Below are positions 36,327 to 45,369 of a stretch of DNA of 64,000 nucleotides, one piece after another. Each line of letters opens with the position of its first letter. The first letter of the stretch is position 1. The notes under the pieces were generated by a model. The model saw only the letters and a list, made by a program, of their open reading frames with translations. It ran no database searches and was not told where the DNA came from. The stretch lies in NCBI GenBank assembly GCA_963842155.1, contig CAWJFP010000041.1:58425-122424 (forward strand). Reading direction: 5' to 3'. This DNA comes from CAWJFP01 sp963842155 (lineage in GTDB: Bacteria; Pseudomonadota; Alphaproteobacteria; JACZXZ01). The position numbers and the translations under genes were made by a program.

Positions 36327-37403
36327 TCAGACCGCCGGCGCCAGCAGCGCCGCGCGGCGGGGCAGGCGGAGCCGGCCGTAGAGCGCCTCGCTCGCGAGGA
36401 TGGTGACGAAGATGATCCCCTGCAGCACGAGCACGGCCGCGTCGGGCAGATCGAGCCGGCGTTGCAGCAGGCCCCCGCTCGCGCCGATGCCGCCCAGCAG
36501 GATCGCCACGGGGATGATGGCGAGGGGGTTATGGCGCGCGAGGAAGGAGACGAGGATGCCGGTGAAGCCGTAGCCCGCGGCGATATTGGCGTTGGCCTGG
36601 CCCTGCACCGCCGCGACCTCGAGCATGCCGGCGAGCCCCGCGGTCGAGCCGGCGAGGAAGCAGGTGACGAGGATGATGCGCCCGACCTTGATGCCGACCA
36701 TCTTGGCGGCGCGCAGATTGCCGCCGATGAGGCGCACCGAGAAGCCGAACACCGTGTGATAGAGGAGGATATAGGCGAGGACGCAGGCGACGAGCCCGAA
36801 GACGAGGCCCCAATGCACCTCCATGCCGGGGATGTTGCCGATCATGTAGGCGTCGCCGATCGGCGGGGTGGAGGGCTTGTTGAGGCTATGCGGGTCGCGC
36901 ATCGGCCCCTCGACGAGCTGGTTCAAGATGGCGATGGCGATATAGACCAGCAGCAGGCTCGAGATCGTCTCGTTGACGCCGCGGTAATGGCGCAAGCCGC
37001 CGGCGAGCGCCACCCAGAAGCCGCCGACCGCCATGCCGACGGCCGCCATCAGGAGCTGCGCAAGCAAGGGCGGCGCGCCCTGGACGGCGAGCGCGGCCGC
37101 CGTCGCCGCGAGCCCGCCCATCACGAGGGCGCCCTCGCCCCCGATCACCACCATGCCGAGATGGGCGGGCAGCGCCGTCGAGAGCGCGGTGAGGATGAGC
37201 GGCGCCGCGCGCGTGAGCGTGTTCTGCCAGGAGAACCAGGAGCCGAAGGCGCCCACATACATGAGCCAATAGGTGTCGAGCGGATTGACCGAGGCGCAGG
37301 CGACGAAGATGCCGAACAAGAGGAGCGAGACGGCAAGCGCTATGAGCGGGACGAGCACCGCCTCGGCCCCGCGCTCGAGCCTGCCGCCGATCGCGCTCAG
37401 CAT
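36327..37403 (-). CDS. BMP-type ABC transporter permease, first subunit
   Basis: About 358 residues, YufP-type permease. I chose ATG 37403; further in-frame ATGs at 37430 and 37457 are possible, but the frame upstream runs into a palindromic repeat (37470-37554) and cannot be coding. Motifs: LGMVVIGGEGALVMGGLAAT, YRGVNETISSLLLVYIA, FSVRLIGGNLRAAKMVGIK (EAA-like loop) and GFTGILVSFLARHNPLAII. The repeat between this gene and the binding-protein gene may act as an mRNA processing or stability element within the operon. Confidence 0.9.
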   Translation of the reverse strand: MLSAIGGRLERGAEAVLVPLIALAVSLLLFGIFVACASVNPLDTYWLMYVGAFGSWFSWQNTLTRAAPLILTALSTALPAHLGMVVIGGEGALVMGGLAATAAALAVQGAPPLLAQLLMAAVGMAVGGFWVALAGGLRHYRGVNETISSLLLVYIAIAILNQLVEGPMRDPHSLNKPSTPPIGDAYMIGNIPGMEVHWGLVFGLVACVLAYILLYHTVFGFSVRLIGGNLRAAKMVGIKVGRIILVTCFLAGSTAGLAGMLEVAAVQGQANANIAAGYGFTGILVSFLARHNPLAIIPVAILLGGIGASGGLLQRRLDLPDAAVLVLQGIIFVTILASEALYGRLRLPRRAALLAPAV

Positions 37404-37469
37404 CCTCGCACCGGAGCCGCTGCGCGGCATTTCGACTGCCAAGCACGGCCAGTTCATGCAACCACCGAT

Positions 37470-37554
37470 CGTCATGCCCGGCCTTGTGCCGGGCATCCAC
37501 GTCTTTCTTCCGGCAATCAAGACGTGGATGGCCGGCACGGGGGCCGGCCATGAC
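37470..37554. repeat. REP-like inverted repeat inside the importer operon
   Basis: gtcatgcccggccttgtgcc...atccacgtctt is mirrored as aagacgtggatggccggc...ggccatgac, giving a long hairpin. It matches the common GTCATGGCCGGGCTTGTCCCGGCCATCCACG-type element in layout and resembles the one at 51556-51647. Confidence 0.75.
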
Positions 37555-37659
37555 CGTCTGGGCTTTGGAGCGGGCGCCCGGATCTCTCCTCGATCGTCAC
37601 AACAGCTAAACCGGATCAATCGCCCTCTCCTGACCGGATGGCTTCGAGATGACGGTTTC

Positions 37660-38782
37660 TCAGGAGGTCGAGCCGAGCACGCCCTCGACGAGGAAGCTCA
37701 TCGATTCGAGCCAGACGTCCGTCTGCGTGTAGGCCTTGCCGCCCGCGATCACCATGTTGCCCTTGTTGTCCTCGATCGGGCCCTTGAAGATGACATAGTC
37801 GCCGGCCATGAGCTTGGCCTTGACCGCGTCGGCATGCTTGCGCGCCGTCTCGCTGACCTGCGCGCTGTAAGGCGAGGTCTTGACGATATGCTCCTTCAAG
37901 CCGCCGCGCACGAAATTGGGGATGGTGCCGCCCGTCATCTGCGTCTTGACGAATTTGGGATAGAGCGATTCCCAGTTCCACTCCGCGCCGGTGAGATAGC
38001 CCTTGGGCGCGAGCTTGGCCTGGTTCACGTGGTAGCCGCAGATCATGATGCCGTGCGCCTCGGCCGTCTCGACCACCACCTTGGGGCTGTCGACATGGCA
38101 GGTGATGACGTCGACGCCTTGGTCGATGAGCCCGTTGGTCGCCTCGGCCTCCTTGACGGGAAGCGACCAGTCGCCGGTGAAGATCACTTGCGTCGTCGCG
38201 TTGGGGTTCGCCATCTTGGCGCCGAGGGTGAAGGCGTTGATGTTGCGCAGCACCTGCGGGATGGGCTTGGCGGCGACGAAGCCGAGCTTGTTCGATTTCG
38301 TCGTATAGCCGGCGACGATGCCGGAGAGATGCTGGCATTCGTCGATATAGCCGAAATAGCTCGCCGCGTTCTTCGGGGTCCTTGTCGGTCCACAGCCCGC
38401 CGCAATGCTCGAAGCGGACATCGGCATATTTCTTCGCCAGGGTCAGCACATGGGGGTTGTAATAGCCGAAGGAGGTGGGGAAGAGCAGCGTCGCGCCGTC
38501 GAGATTGATCATCGACTCCATGGTCTTCTCGACCGCGACCGTCTCGGGGACGTTCTCCTCCTCCAGCACCTTGACCCCCGCCATCTTCTTGACGGCGGCG
38601 GCACCTTGCGCATGGGCCTGGTTGTAGCCGAAATCGTCGCGCGGCCCGACATAGATGAAGCCCACGGCGAACTCCTTGGCGAAGGCCCGGTGGATGCCGA
38701 GGTCGCCGGCGAGCGCGCCGCCCGCGACGATCGCCGCTCCCTTGAGCAGGCCGCGGCGGGAGATGGAGGAACGGTCCGACAT
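37660..38782 (-). pseudogene. BMP-family ABC transporter substrate-binding protein, one apparent frameshift
   Basis: Periplasmic ligand-binding lipoprotein-like protein of the Med/BMP family. ATG 38782 has aaaggag upstream and begins with a Tat signal (SRRGLLKGAAIVAGG, cleavage after HRAFA). The mature part reads EFAVGFIYVGPRDDFGYNQAH and FPTSFGYYNPHVLTLAKKY, then shifts at the run of four G (38375-38378). The other frame resumes KNAASYFGYIDECQHLSGIVAGY and continues with NQAKLAPKGYLTGAEWNWE to the stop. Removing one G restores about 373 residues. As the first gene of an otherwise intact operon it is more likely a sequence error than a dead gene. Confidence 0.85.
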
Positions 38783-38829
38783 AGCTGGCTCCTTTGCGTG
38801 GTTCGTTGACGTGATGCGACATGGCACGT

Positions 38830-38852
38830 CGGCTCGGCCAATGGCCGAGCCG
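38830..38852 (-). other. Perfect hairpin in the leader of the importer operon
   Basis: cggctcggcc (38830-38839), loop aat, ggccgagccg (38843-38852): a 10-bp perfect stem with a 3-base loop. It lies 48 bases before the binding-protein start and inside the leader predicted from the sigma-54 promoter. No U-run follows on the minus strand, so it is not a standard terminator. Confidence 0.6.
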
Positions 38853-38884
38853 GCGCCCGCGCGCCACCCTGAGATCCCTCATTG

Positions 38885-38900
38885 GCAAGCCCCGTGCCAA
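38885..38900 (-). promoter_or_regulatory. Near-consensus sigma-54 (RpoN) promoter
   Basis: On the minus strand the sequence is TTGGCACG-GGGC-TTGC (38900 down to 38885). This matches the -24/-12 consensus YTGGCACG-N4-TTGC, with GG and GC separated by 10 bases. Transcription would start near 38873 and give a leader of about 90 bases to the binding-protein gene. Sigma-54 control implies an activator such as NtrC, i.e. nitrogen limitation. Confidence 0.7.
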
Positions 38901-38910
38901 GCACGGACAC

Positions 38911-39356
38911 CAAGGTCAATCCATTGATTCAGAGAGAGGAATCCGGCGCGACGGCGATCCGGACTGGAAAGGCGGGCGAGGCCCCGTGATCAGAGTTTGT
39001 GCAGTGCATCGGAAAGGGCCGGAATCCCTGCCCAATTTCCTTTCGCGACCTATTGGCGGCCGCGGCGCGCGCGCCGATGGCGCTTAGGCGCGCCGTCGGC
39101 GCGGCCCCGCCGGTGGCGCCGCTCATTGACGGCAGGATTGTCGAACATCTTGTATACAGAAGGGCTTAGGGGGCGGAACCGCCGACGGCGCATCCTGAAG
39201 GACCGCGCCCATGTCTGCTTAAACCGCTCGCCGACCTTCGCGACGGTCCGCAAGAGCGCCGATCAAAATTTGGGCAAAAGTTCCCTCGCCCGCGCGGCGG
39301 CGCGCTCGCCCCTCCGGCCCGACCGGTGCGGTCGCGAAGTGATCCGGGCCCGCGTG
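38911..39356. other. Non-coding region upstream of the importer operon
   Basis: I see no convincing gene. If the sigma-54 promoter is real, activator sites should lie here. The palindrome tgtatac(a) at 39151-39158, in the context cttgtatacag, resembles GntR-family operator cores. A weak direct start site ttgacg (39126-39131) precedes it. The rest is GC-rich without structure I can interpret. Confidence 0.4.
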
Positions 39357-40163
39357 CTATCCGCTGTTGCGCTTGAGGAAGCTCAGCGTCTTTTCGTTGA
39401 ACTCGGCGACGTTCTCGTAGATGGGCGCATGGGCGCAGCCCTCGAAGACGACCATCTCGCTGCGGCCGATGCCGCTCTTCATCGCCTCGGCGAAGCGGGT
39501 CGAGGTGACGACGTCATGGCGGCCGAAGGTGATTTGGGTCGGGGCCTTGATCTTGGCGAGCGCGGCTAGGGCGTCGTGGCCGATCACCGCATCCGATTGG
39601 CGCCGGAAGGCGTCGAGCGGCTGCGCCGGACGTCCGCGCACGAAGGCGGCGAGCGCATCGATATAGTCGGGCTTCGCCGCATAGAGCTCGGGCGTGAAGC
39701 ACCAGGGGAAGATGCCCTGGATCACCATCTCGGTGACGCTGCCCAGGCCCTTGGCGATGGTCTGCCAGCCTTGCACCACGGCCTTGAGAAAGGGGTCCGT
39801 CTTGGTCCAGCCGCTATGGAGCGACAGCGATTTGACTTTTTGCGGGTGCTTGGCGGCGAGCCACATGCCGGTCGCAGCACCCAATGACAGGCCGGACACA
39901 TGCGCCCGCTCGACGCCGATCGCCGTCATGAAGGCGGCGACGTCGTCGGCGAACATCGTTGTCGAGTAGCTGCCGGCCGGCTTGTCGCTCTCGCCGGCAC
40001 CGCGCGGATCGAGCGATATGCAGGTGAACTGCTTGGCGTAGTCCGCGACCTGAAAAGCGTAGCAGGCATTGTCCGCCGCCAGATAGGGAATGAGGACGAG
40101 CGGCTCGCCCGTGCCCTGCTGCTCGTAATTCATGGTGATGTCGTTGACCTTGACCTTAGGCAT
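39357..40163 (-). CDS. Alpha/beta-fold hydrolase
   Basis: 268 residues. Canonical alpha/beta hydrolase: nucleophile elbow GLSLGAATG (Ser93), oxyanion region around LIPYLAADN, acid in FGRHDVVTS and catalytic His in CAHAPIYEN. ISLDPRGAGESDKP is typical of the 3-oxoadipate enol-lactonase/haloperoxidase-like group. No signal peptide, so cytosolic. Strong gggagg 8 bases before ATG 40163. Substrate unknown. Same strand as the importer operon but separated by over 550 bases with its own likely promoter. Confidence 0.87.
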   Translation of the reverse strand: MPKVKVNDITMNYEQQGTGEPLVLIPYLAADNACYAFQVADYAKQFTCISLDPRGAGESDKPAGSYSTTMFADDVAAFMTAIGVERAHVSGLSLGAATGMWLAAKHPQKVKSLSLHSGWTKTDPFLKAVVQGWQTIAKGLGSVTEMVIQGIFPWCFTPELYAAKPDYIDALAAFVRGRPAQPLDAFRRQSDAVIGHDALAALAKIKAPTQITFGRHDVVTSTRFAEAMKSGIGRSEMVVFEGCAHAPIYENVAEFNEKTLSFLKRNSG

Positions 40164-40376
40164 CGCGCTAACCTCCCTTATGGTTCTTCTCGCCCGGTAT
40201 TCGCCTTCATTTAGGCATTAAGCGGAAGCGAGCGATAGCCCCTCGCCGCCGGGCAACGGGTGGGGGCAACTTTAGCCGACACCGCCCGGGCGGCCCCGCC
40301 GTTTTGTCATGCAGGCCCGATAGGCTAGTCTCCAAGGTGCCTCTCGGCACCGGCAACGGAGCGGGGAGGACGGAGC

Positions 40377-43300
40377 ATGAGCCGCATGGTCAGCCGCGCG
40401 CATATGCTGAAGGAGGAGCTCGTGGGCCGCGCCGCGGCGCTCGCCCGCGCGCGGCTGCCGCCCGCCAAGGCGGATTGGGCCGAGCGCTTCATCGCCCTCT
40501 ATTACGCCAACGTGCCGCCCGACGACGTGCTCGACCAGGAGGTCGAGCAGCTCTACGGCGCTGCGCTCGCGCTGTTCAATTTCGGCGCGCGGCGCGCGCA
40601 CGGCGCGCCCAAGCTCCGCGTCTATAATCCGCGCTACGAGGATCATGGCTGGCGCTCGCGCCATATGGTCATCGAGATCGTCAACGACGACATGCCGTTC
40701 CTGGTCAATTCGGTGAGCTTGGAGCTCAACCGGCGCGAGTTGGCACTCCATCTCGTCATCCATCCCATCCTGCGCGTGAAGCGCGACGCGAAGGGCGATC
40801 TTCTCGAGTTCCATGGGCCGCACGAGAAGAACGAGGGCTCGCCCGGCGAGTTCCATGCCGAATCCTTCATGCATGTCGAGGTCGATGCGCGGACCGCGCC
40901 CGAGGCGCTGGAGGAAATTCGCGCCGGGCTCGAGGCGGTGCTCGCCGACGTGCGCGCGGCCGTCGAGGATTGGCGGCCGATGCGCGCCAAGCTCGCCGAT
41001 ATCCTCGCAAGCCTCGCGAGCGCGCCCCCGCCACGTCCGCCCGAGGAGGTCGAGGAGGCCCAGGCCTTCCTCGACTGGGTCGATCATGACCATTTCACCT
41101 ATCTGGGCTATCGCGAATATGTTTTCGTCGCCGGCGCGCAAGGGCTGGCGCGGATCGAGGTGGTGCCGGGCAGCGGGCTCGGGCTCTTGCGCGGCGAGGG
41201 CGAGCAGGTCTTCAGCAATCGGCGCGATCTCGCTGCATTGGCGCCCGCGGTGCGCGAGTTCCTGCTCGAGCCGCGCGTCCTCTCCGTCAACAAGGCGACG
41301 CGCCGCTCGACCGTGCACCGGCCGAGCGCGCTCGACGTCATCACCGTCAAGAAATTCAGCGCCGACGGCAAGGTGGCGGGCGAGCGGCTCTTCGTTGGGC
41401 TCTATACCTCGGCCGCCTATGCCAGCGCGCCGCGCTATATCCCGCTATTGCGGCGCAAGGTGGCGAGCGTCGTGGCGCGCTCGGGCTTCGAGCCCTCGAG
41501 CCATGACGGCAAGGCGCTCCAGCATATCCTCGAGACCTACCCGCGCGACGAGCTCCTGCAGATCGACGAGGACGCGCTCTACGACATCGCGATGGGCATC
41601 CTCCATCTGCAGGAGCGCCAGCGCATCGCGCTCTTCGTGCGGGCCGATCCCTTCGGGCGCTTCGTCTCCTGCCTCGTCTTCGTGCCGCGCGAGCGCTATT
41701 CGGCGGAGCTCAGCGAACGCATCGGCCGCATCCTCGCCCAAGCGCTCGGCGGCCGCATCGAAAGCCTGGCGCCGGAGCTCGGCGAGGAGACGCTCCTCGC
41801 CCGCATCCATGTCGTCGTGGCGACCGAGGCGGGTGCGCCGCGCGAGATTCGCGTGGCGGAGATCGAGGCCAAGCTCGTCGAGGCCGCGCGCTCCTGGAGC
41901 GACGGGCTCAAGGAAGCGCTCGTCGACGCCCATGGCGAGGAGCAGGGCCTGCGCCTCTTCCGGCGCTACGCCGCGGCTTTCCCCACCGACTATCGCGAGC
42001 GCTTCAGGCCGCCGCACGCGCTCGTGGATATCCGCAAGATCGAGGCCCTGCTCTCGAAAGGCGGCATCGAGACGCAGCTCTACCGTCCGCTCGAGGCGCC
42101 CGAGAGCGAGCTGCGCTTCAAGATCTACAATGCGCTGAAGCCCGTGGCGCTCTCCGACGTCCTGCCGGTGCTCGAGGATATGGGCCTGCGCATGATCCAG
42201 GAGGTGCCCTTCCTGGTCGAGCCGCGCGAGGGCGGTGCCGTCTATATCCATGATTTCGGCATGCAGCGCGCGGACGGCGGCGCCGTCGAGCTCGAGCCGC
42301 TGAAGCGCCCGTTCCGCGAGGCCTTCGCGCGCGTCTGGGCGGGCGAGATGGAGGCCGACGGCTTCAACCGCCTCGTCCTCTTGGCCGGGCTTGCCTGGCG
42401 CGAGATCGTGCTGCTGCGCGCCTTCTGCAAATATCTGCGCCAGGCCGGCATCCCCTTCAGCAACGCCTATATGGAAGACACGCTCGCGCATAATCCGGCG
42501 CTCGCGCGGCTCATCGTCGAGCTTTTCCTCGCCCGCTTCGACCCGGCGCACCAGGAGGGGGCGGAGGCGCGCGCGGCGGCACTCGAGGCGAGGATCGAGC
42601 AGGCGCTGGAGGCGGTCGAGAGCCTCGACGAGGACCGCATCATCCGCCGCTTCGTCAATCTCGTCGCCTCGAGCCTGCGCACCAACTATTTCCAGACGGG
42701 CGCCGACGGCAAGCCCAAGCCCTATCTCTCGATCAAGCTCGACAGCCGGAAGGTGGCCGAGCTGCCGGAGCCGCGCCCGCTGTTCGAGATCACGGTCTAT
42801 GCGCCGCGCATGGAGGGCATCCATCTGCGCGGCGGCAAGGTGGCGCGCGGCGGCATCCGCTGGTCGGACCGCAAGGAGGATTTCCGCACCGAGATCCTCG
42901 AGCTCATGAAGACGCAGATGGTGAAGAACACCGTCATCGTGCCGGTGGGCTCCAAGGGCGGCTTCGTCGTCAAGCGCCCGCCGCCCGCGGACGCCGGGCG
43001 CGAGGTTCTGATGACGGAGGTCGTCGCCTGCTACCAGACGCTGATGCGCGGGCTCCTCGACTTGACCGACAACGTCGTGAAGGGCCATGTCGTGCCGCCC
43101 AAGGACGTCGTGCGGCTCGATCCCGACGATCCCTATCTCGTCGTCGCCGCCGACAAGGGCACCGCGACCTTCTCCGATATCGCCAATTCGGTGAGCCGCG
43201 ACGAATATCATTTCTGGCTCGACGACGCCTTCGCCTCGGGCGGCTCGGCAGGCTACGACCATAAGAAGATGGGCATCACCGCGCGCGGCGCCTGGGAGGG

Positions 43301-45269
43301 GGTGAAGCGGCATTTCCGCGAGCTCGGCCGCGACATCCAGAGCGAGGATTTCACCGTCGTCGGCATCGGCGACATGTCGGGCGACGTGTTCGGCAACGGC
43401 ATGCTGCTCTCGCCCCATATCAAGCTCGTCGCCGCCTTCAACCATCTGCATGTCTTCATCGATCCCGAGCCCGATCCGACGAAGAGCCTGGCCGAGCGCC
43501 GCCGGCTCTTCGAGCTGCCGCGCTCGAGCTGGGCCGACTACGACGCCGCGCTGATCTCGCCCGGCGGCGGCGTCTTCGAGCGCAAGGCGAAATCGATTCC
43601 CGTGAGCGCCGAGGCGCGCCGCCTCTTCGGCATCGAGCGCGCGCATCTCACCCCGGCCGAGCTCATCCAGGCCCTCCTCCGCGCGCCCGTCGACCTGCTC
43701 TGGTTCGGCGGCATCGGCACCTACGTCAAGGCCGCGCGCGAGAGCCACGCCGCGGCGGGCGACCGCACCAACGACGCGCTCCGCGTCGATGCCGAGAGCC
43801 TGCGCGCCAAGGTGATCGGCGAGGGCGCCAATCTCGGCGTGACGCAGGCGGGGCGCGTCGCCTACGCGCTCGCGGGCGGCCGCATCAACACCGACGCGAT
43901 CGACAATTCCGCCGGCGTCGATACCTCCGACCACGAGGTCAACATCAAGATCCTGCTGGGCGACGTGGTGGCGCGCGGCGACATGACGATGAAGCAGCGC
44001 GATATCCTGCTGCAGAGCATGACGGACGAAGTGGCCGAGCTCGTGCTGCGCGACAATTATCTCCAGACCCAGGCGATTAGCATGGCAGAGGCCGAGGGCC
44101 TCGGCTTGCTCGATGCGCAGATCCTGCTCATGCGGCGCCTCGAGCGCGCCGGCCTCCTCCATCGCGCCATCGAGGCGCTGCCCTCCGACGACGCGCTCGC
44201 CGAGCGCGCCGCCGCCGGGCGCGGGCTTACGCGGCCCGAGCTCGCCGTGCTGATGGGCTATGCCAAGCTCGACCTCTATGACCGGCTGCTGGCGAGCGGC
44301 CTGCCCGACGATCCGGCCTATCTCGACGATCTGGTCCGCTATTTCCCCAAGCCCTTGCGCGAGAATTACCGCGCCGCCATCGAGCGGCATGGGCTGCGCC
44401 GCGAGATCATCGCGACCCATGTGACCAACAGCCTGGTGAACCGCGCGGGCGCCACCTTCGCCGCCGCCCTCGAGGAGAAGAGCGGCCTCGCCGCTCCCGA
44501 CGCGGCGCGCGCCTATTCCATCGCGCGCGAGCTCTTCGATCTGCGCGCGCTGTGGAACGAGATCGAGGCGCTCGACAACAAGGTGCCCGCGGCGGCGCAA
44601 AGCGCCATGCTGGTCGCCATCCGCCACGTCGTCGAGCGGGTGAGCCAATGGCTGCTCGCCCATGGCCGCCATCCGCTCGACGTGGCGGCGCTCGCCGCCG
44701 ACTACAAGCCCGGGATCGCGGCGCTCGGGGCCGGGCTCGACAAGATCCTCAGCGAGGAGGACCGGGCGCGGCTCGAGGAGAGCGTCAACGCCTATCTCTT
44801 CAAAGGCGTGCCGGCGCCGCTCGCGCACAAGGTGGCCGGGCTCGATTTCCTCGTCGCCGGCTGCGACATCGTGCGCGGCGCGGCCTCGGACAGCGCCGCG
44901 GTCGAGGAGGTCGGCCGCATCCATTTCGCCGTGGGCGCCCGTTTCGGCATCGACTGGCTGCGCGCCGCGGCCGAGGGGCTGCCGAGCCAGGGCCATTGGG
45001 AGAAGCTCGCCACCGCCGCCATCATCGACGATCTCTACGCGCTGCAAAGCGAGCTCGTCGGCCGCGTGCTCGCCGCCGCCGCCGGGGCGCCTAAAGGCGA
45101 GGCCGGCGGCAAGGACGGCACGATCGAGGCCTGGATCGCGCCGCGCGCCGCCGCCGTGAAGCGGGTGGATGCGCTCATCGCCGATATCCGCGCGGCCGGC
45201 CAGCCCGGCCTCGCCATGCTGGCGGTCGCCAACCGCCAGCTCCGCGGACTCCTCGCGGGCGGGGAGTGA
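40377..45269 (+). CDS. gdhB: NAD-specific glutamate dehydrogenase, large (about 180 kDa) type
   Basis: Catabolic NAD-dependent GDH converting glutamate to 2-oxoglutarate and ammonium. 1630 residues, matching the roughly 1600-residue family (Pseudomonas/Caulobacter type). The N-terminal half holds ACT-like regulatory segments; the catalytic part contains RGGIRWSDRKEDFRTEILEL, MKTQMVKNTVIVPVGSKGGF with the substrate lysine, and VVGIGDMSGDVFGNGMLLS. RINTDAIDNSAGVDTSDHEVN lies before the helical C-terminal region. Monocistronic, preceded by ggagg. It links amino-acid carbon to the TCA cycle and generates ammonium. Confidence 0.96.
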   Translation: MSRMVSRAHMLKEELVGRAAALARARLPPAKADWAERFIALYYANVPPDDVLDQEVEQLYGAALALFNFGARRAHGAPKLRVYNPRYEDHGWRSRHMVIEIVNDDMPFLVNSVSLELNRRELALHLVIHPILRVKRDAKGDLLEFHGPHEKNEGSPGEFHAESFMHVEVDARTAPEALEEIRAGLEAVLADVRAAVEDWRPMRAKLADILASLASAPPPRPPEEVEEAQAFLDWVDHDHFTYLGYREYVFVAGAQGLARIEVVPGSGLGLLRGEGEQVFSNRRDLAALAPAVREFLLEPRVLSVNKATRRSTVHRPSALDVITVKKFSADGKVAGERLFVGLYTSAAYASAPRYIPLLRRKVASVVARSGFEPSSHDGKALQHILETYPRDELLQIDEDALYDIAMGILHLQERQRIALFVRADPFGRFVSCLVFVPRERYSAELSERIGRILAQALGGRIESLAPELGEETLLARIHVVVATEAGAPREIRVAEIEAKLVEAARSWSDGLKEALVDAHGEEQGLRLFRRYAAAFPTDYRERFRPPHALVDIRKIEALLSKGGIETQLYRPLEAPESELRFKIYNALKPVALSDVLPVLEDMGLRMIQEVPFLVEPREGGAVYIHDFGMQRADGGAVELEPLKRPFREAFARVWAGEMEADGFNRLVLLAGLAWREIVLLRAFCKYLRQAGIPFSNAYMEDTLAHNPALARLIVELFLARFDPAHQEGAEARAAALEARIEQALEAVESLDEDRIIRRFVNLVASSLRTNYFQTGADGKPKPYLSIKLDSRKVAELPEPRPLFEITVYAPRMEGIHLRGGKVARGGIRWSDRKEDFRTEILELMKTQMVKNTVIVPVGSKGGFVVKRPPPADAGREVLMTEVVACYQTLMRGLLDLTDNVVKGHVVPPKDVVRLDPDDPYLVVAADKGTATFSDIANSVSRDEYHFWLDDAFASGGSAGYDHKKMGITARGAWEGVKRHFRELGRDIQSEDFTVVGIGDMSGDVFGNGMLLSPHIKLVAAFNHLHVFIDPEPDPTKSLAERRRLFELPRSSWADYDAALISPGGGVFERKAKSIPVSAEARRLFGIERAHLTPAELIQALLRAPVDLLWFGGIGTYVKAARESHAAAGDRTNDALRVDAESLRAKVIGEGANLGVTQAGRVAYALAGGRINTDAIDNSAGVDTSDHEVNIKILLGDVVARGDMTMKQRDILLQSMTDEVAELVLRDNYLQTQAISMAEAEGLGLLDAQILLMRRLERAGLLHRAIEALPSDDALAERAAAGRGLTRPELAVLMGYAKLDLYDRLLASGLPDDPAYLDDLVRYFPKPLRENYRAAIERHGLRREIIATHVTNSLVNRAGATFAAALEEKSGLAAPDAARAYSIARELFDLRALWNEIEALDNKVPAAAQSAMLVAIRHVVERVSQWLLAHGRHPLDVAALAADYKPGIAALGAGLDKILSEEDRARLEESVNAYLFKGVPAPLAHKVAGLDFLVAGCDIVRGAASDSAAVEEVGRIHFAVGARFGIDWLRAAAEGLPSQGHWEKLATAAIIDDLYALQSELVGRVLAAAAGAPKGEAGGKDGTIEAWIAPRAAAVKRVDALIADIRAAGQPGLAMLAVANRQLRGLLAGGE

Positions 45270-45369
45270 GACGTCGCGCCGGCGCCGCCCGCGCGACGTC
45301 CTAAAGAATCTGTTAACCGACCGTCCCTATGCTGGGGCGCGCAATCGCCGCAGCGAGGAAGACCGCACC

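Noticed and set aside
36462..37553. Plus-strand frame across the permease gene and the repeat
   Set aside because: Runs antisense through a permease with clear family motifs and through a palindromic repeat; not a real gene.
37404..37619. N-terminal extension of the first permease gene
   Set aside because: The frame stays open but crosses the 37470-37554 inverted repeat and has no membrane-protein character; the start is placed at 37403.
41445..45047. 1200-codon minus-strand frame inside the glutamate dehydrogenase gene
   Set aside because: Antisense shadow of a very GC-rich gene; low-complexity Asp/Glu/Arg/His-rich product and complete conservation of the sense protein.
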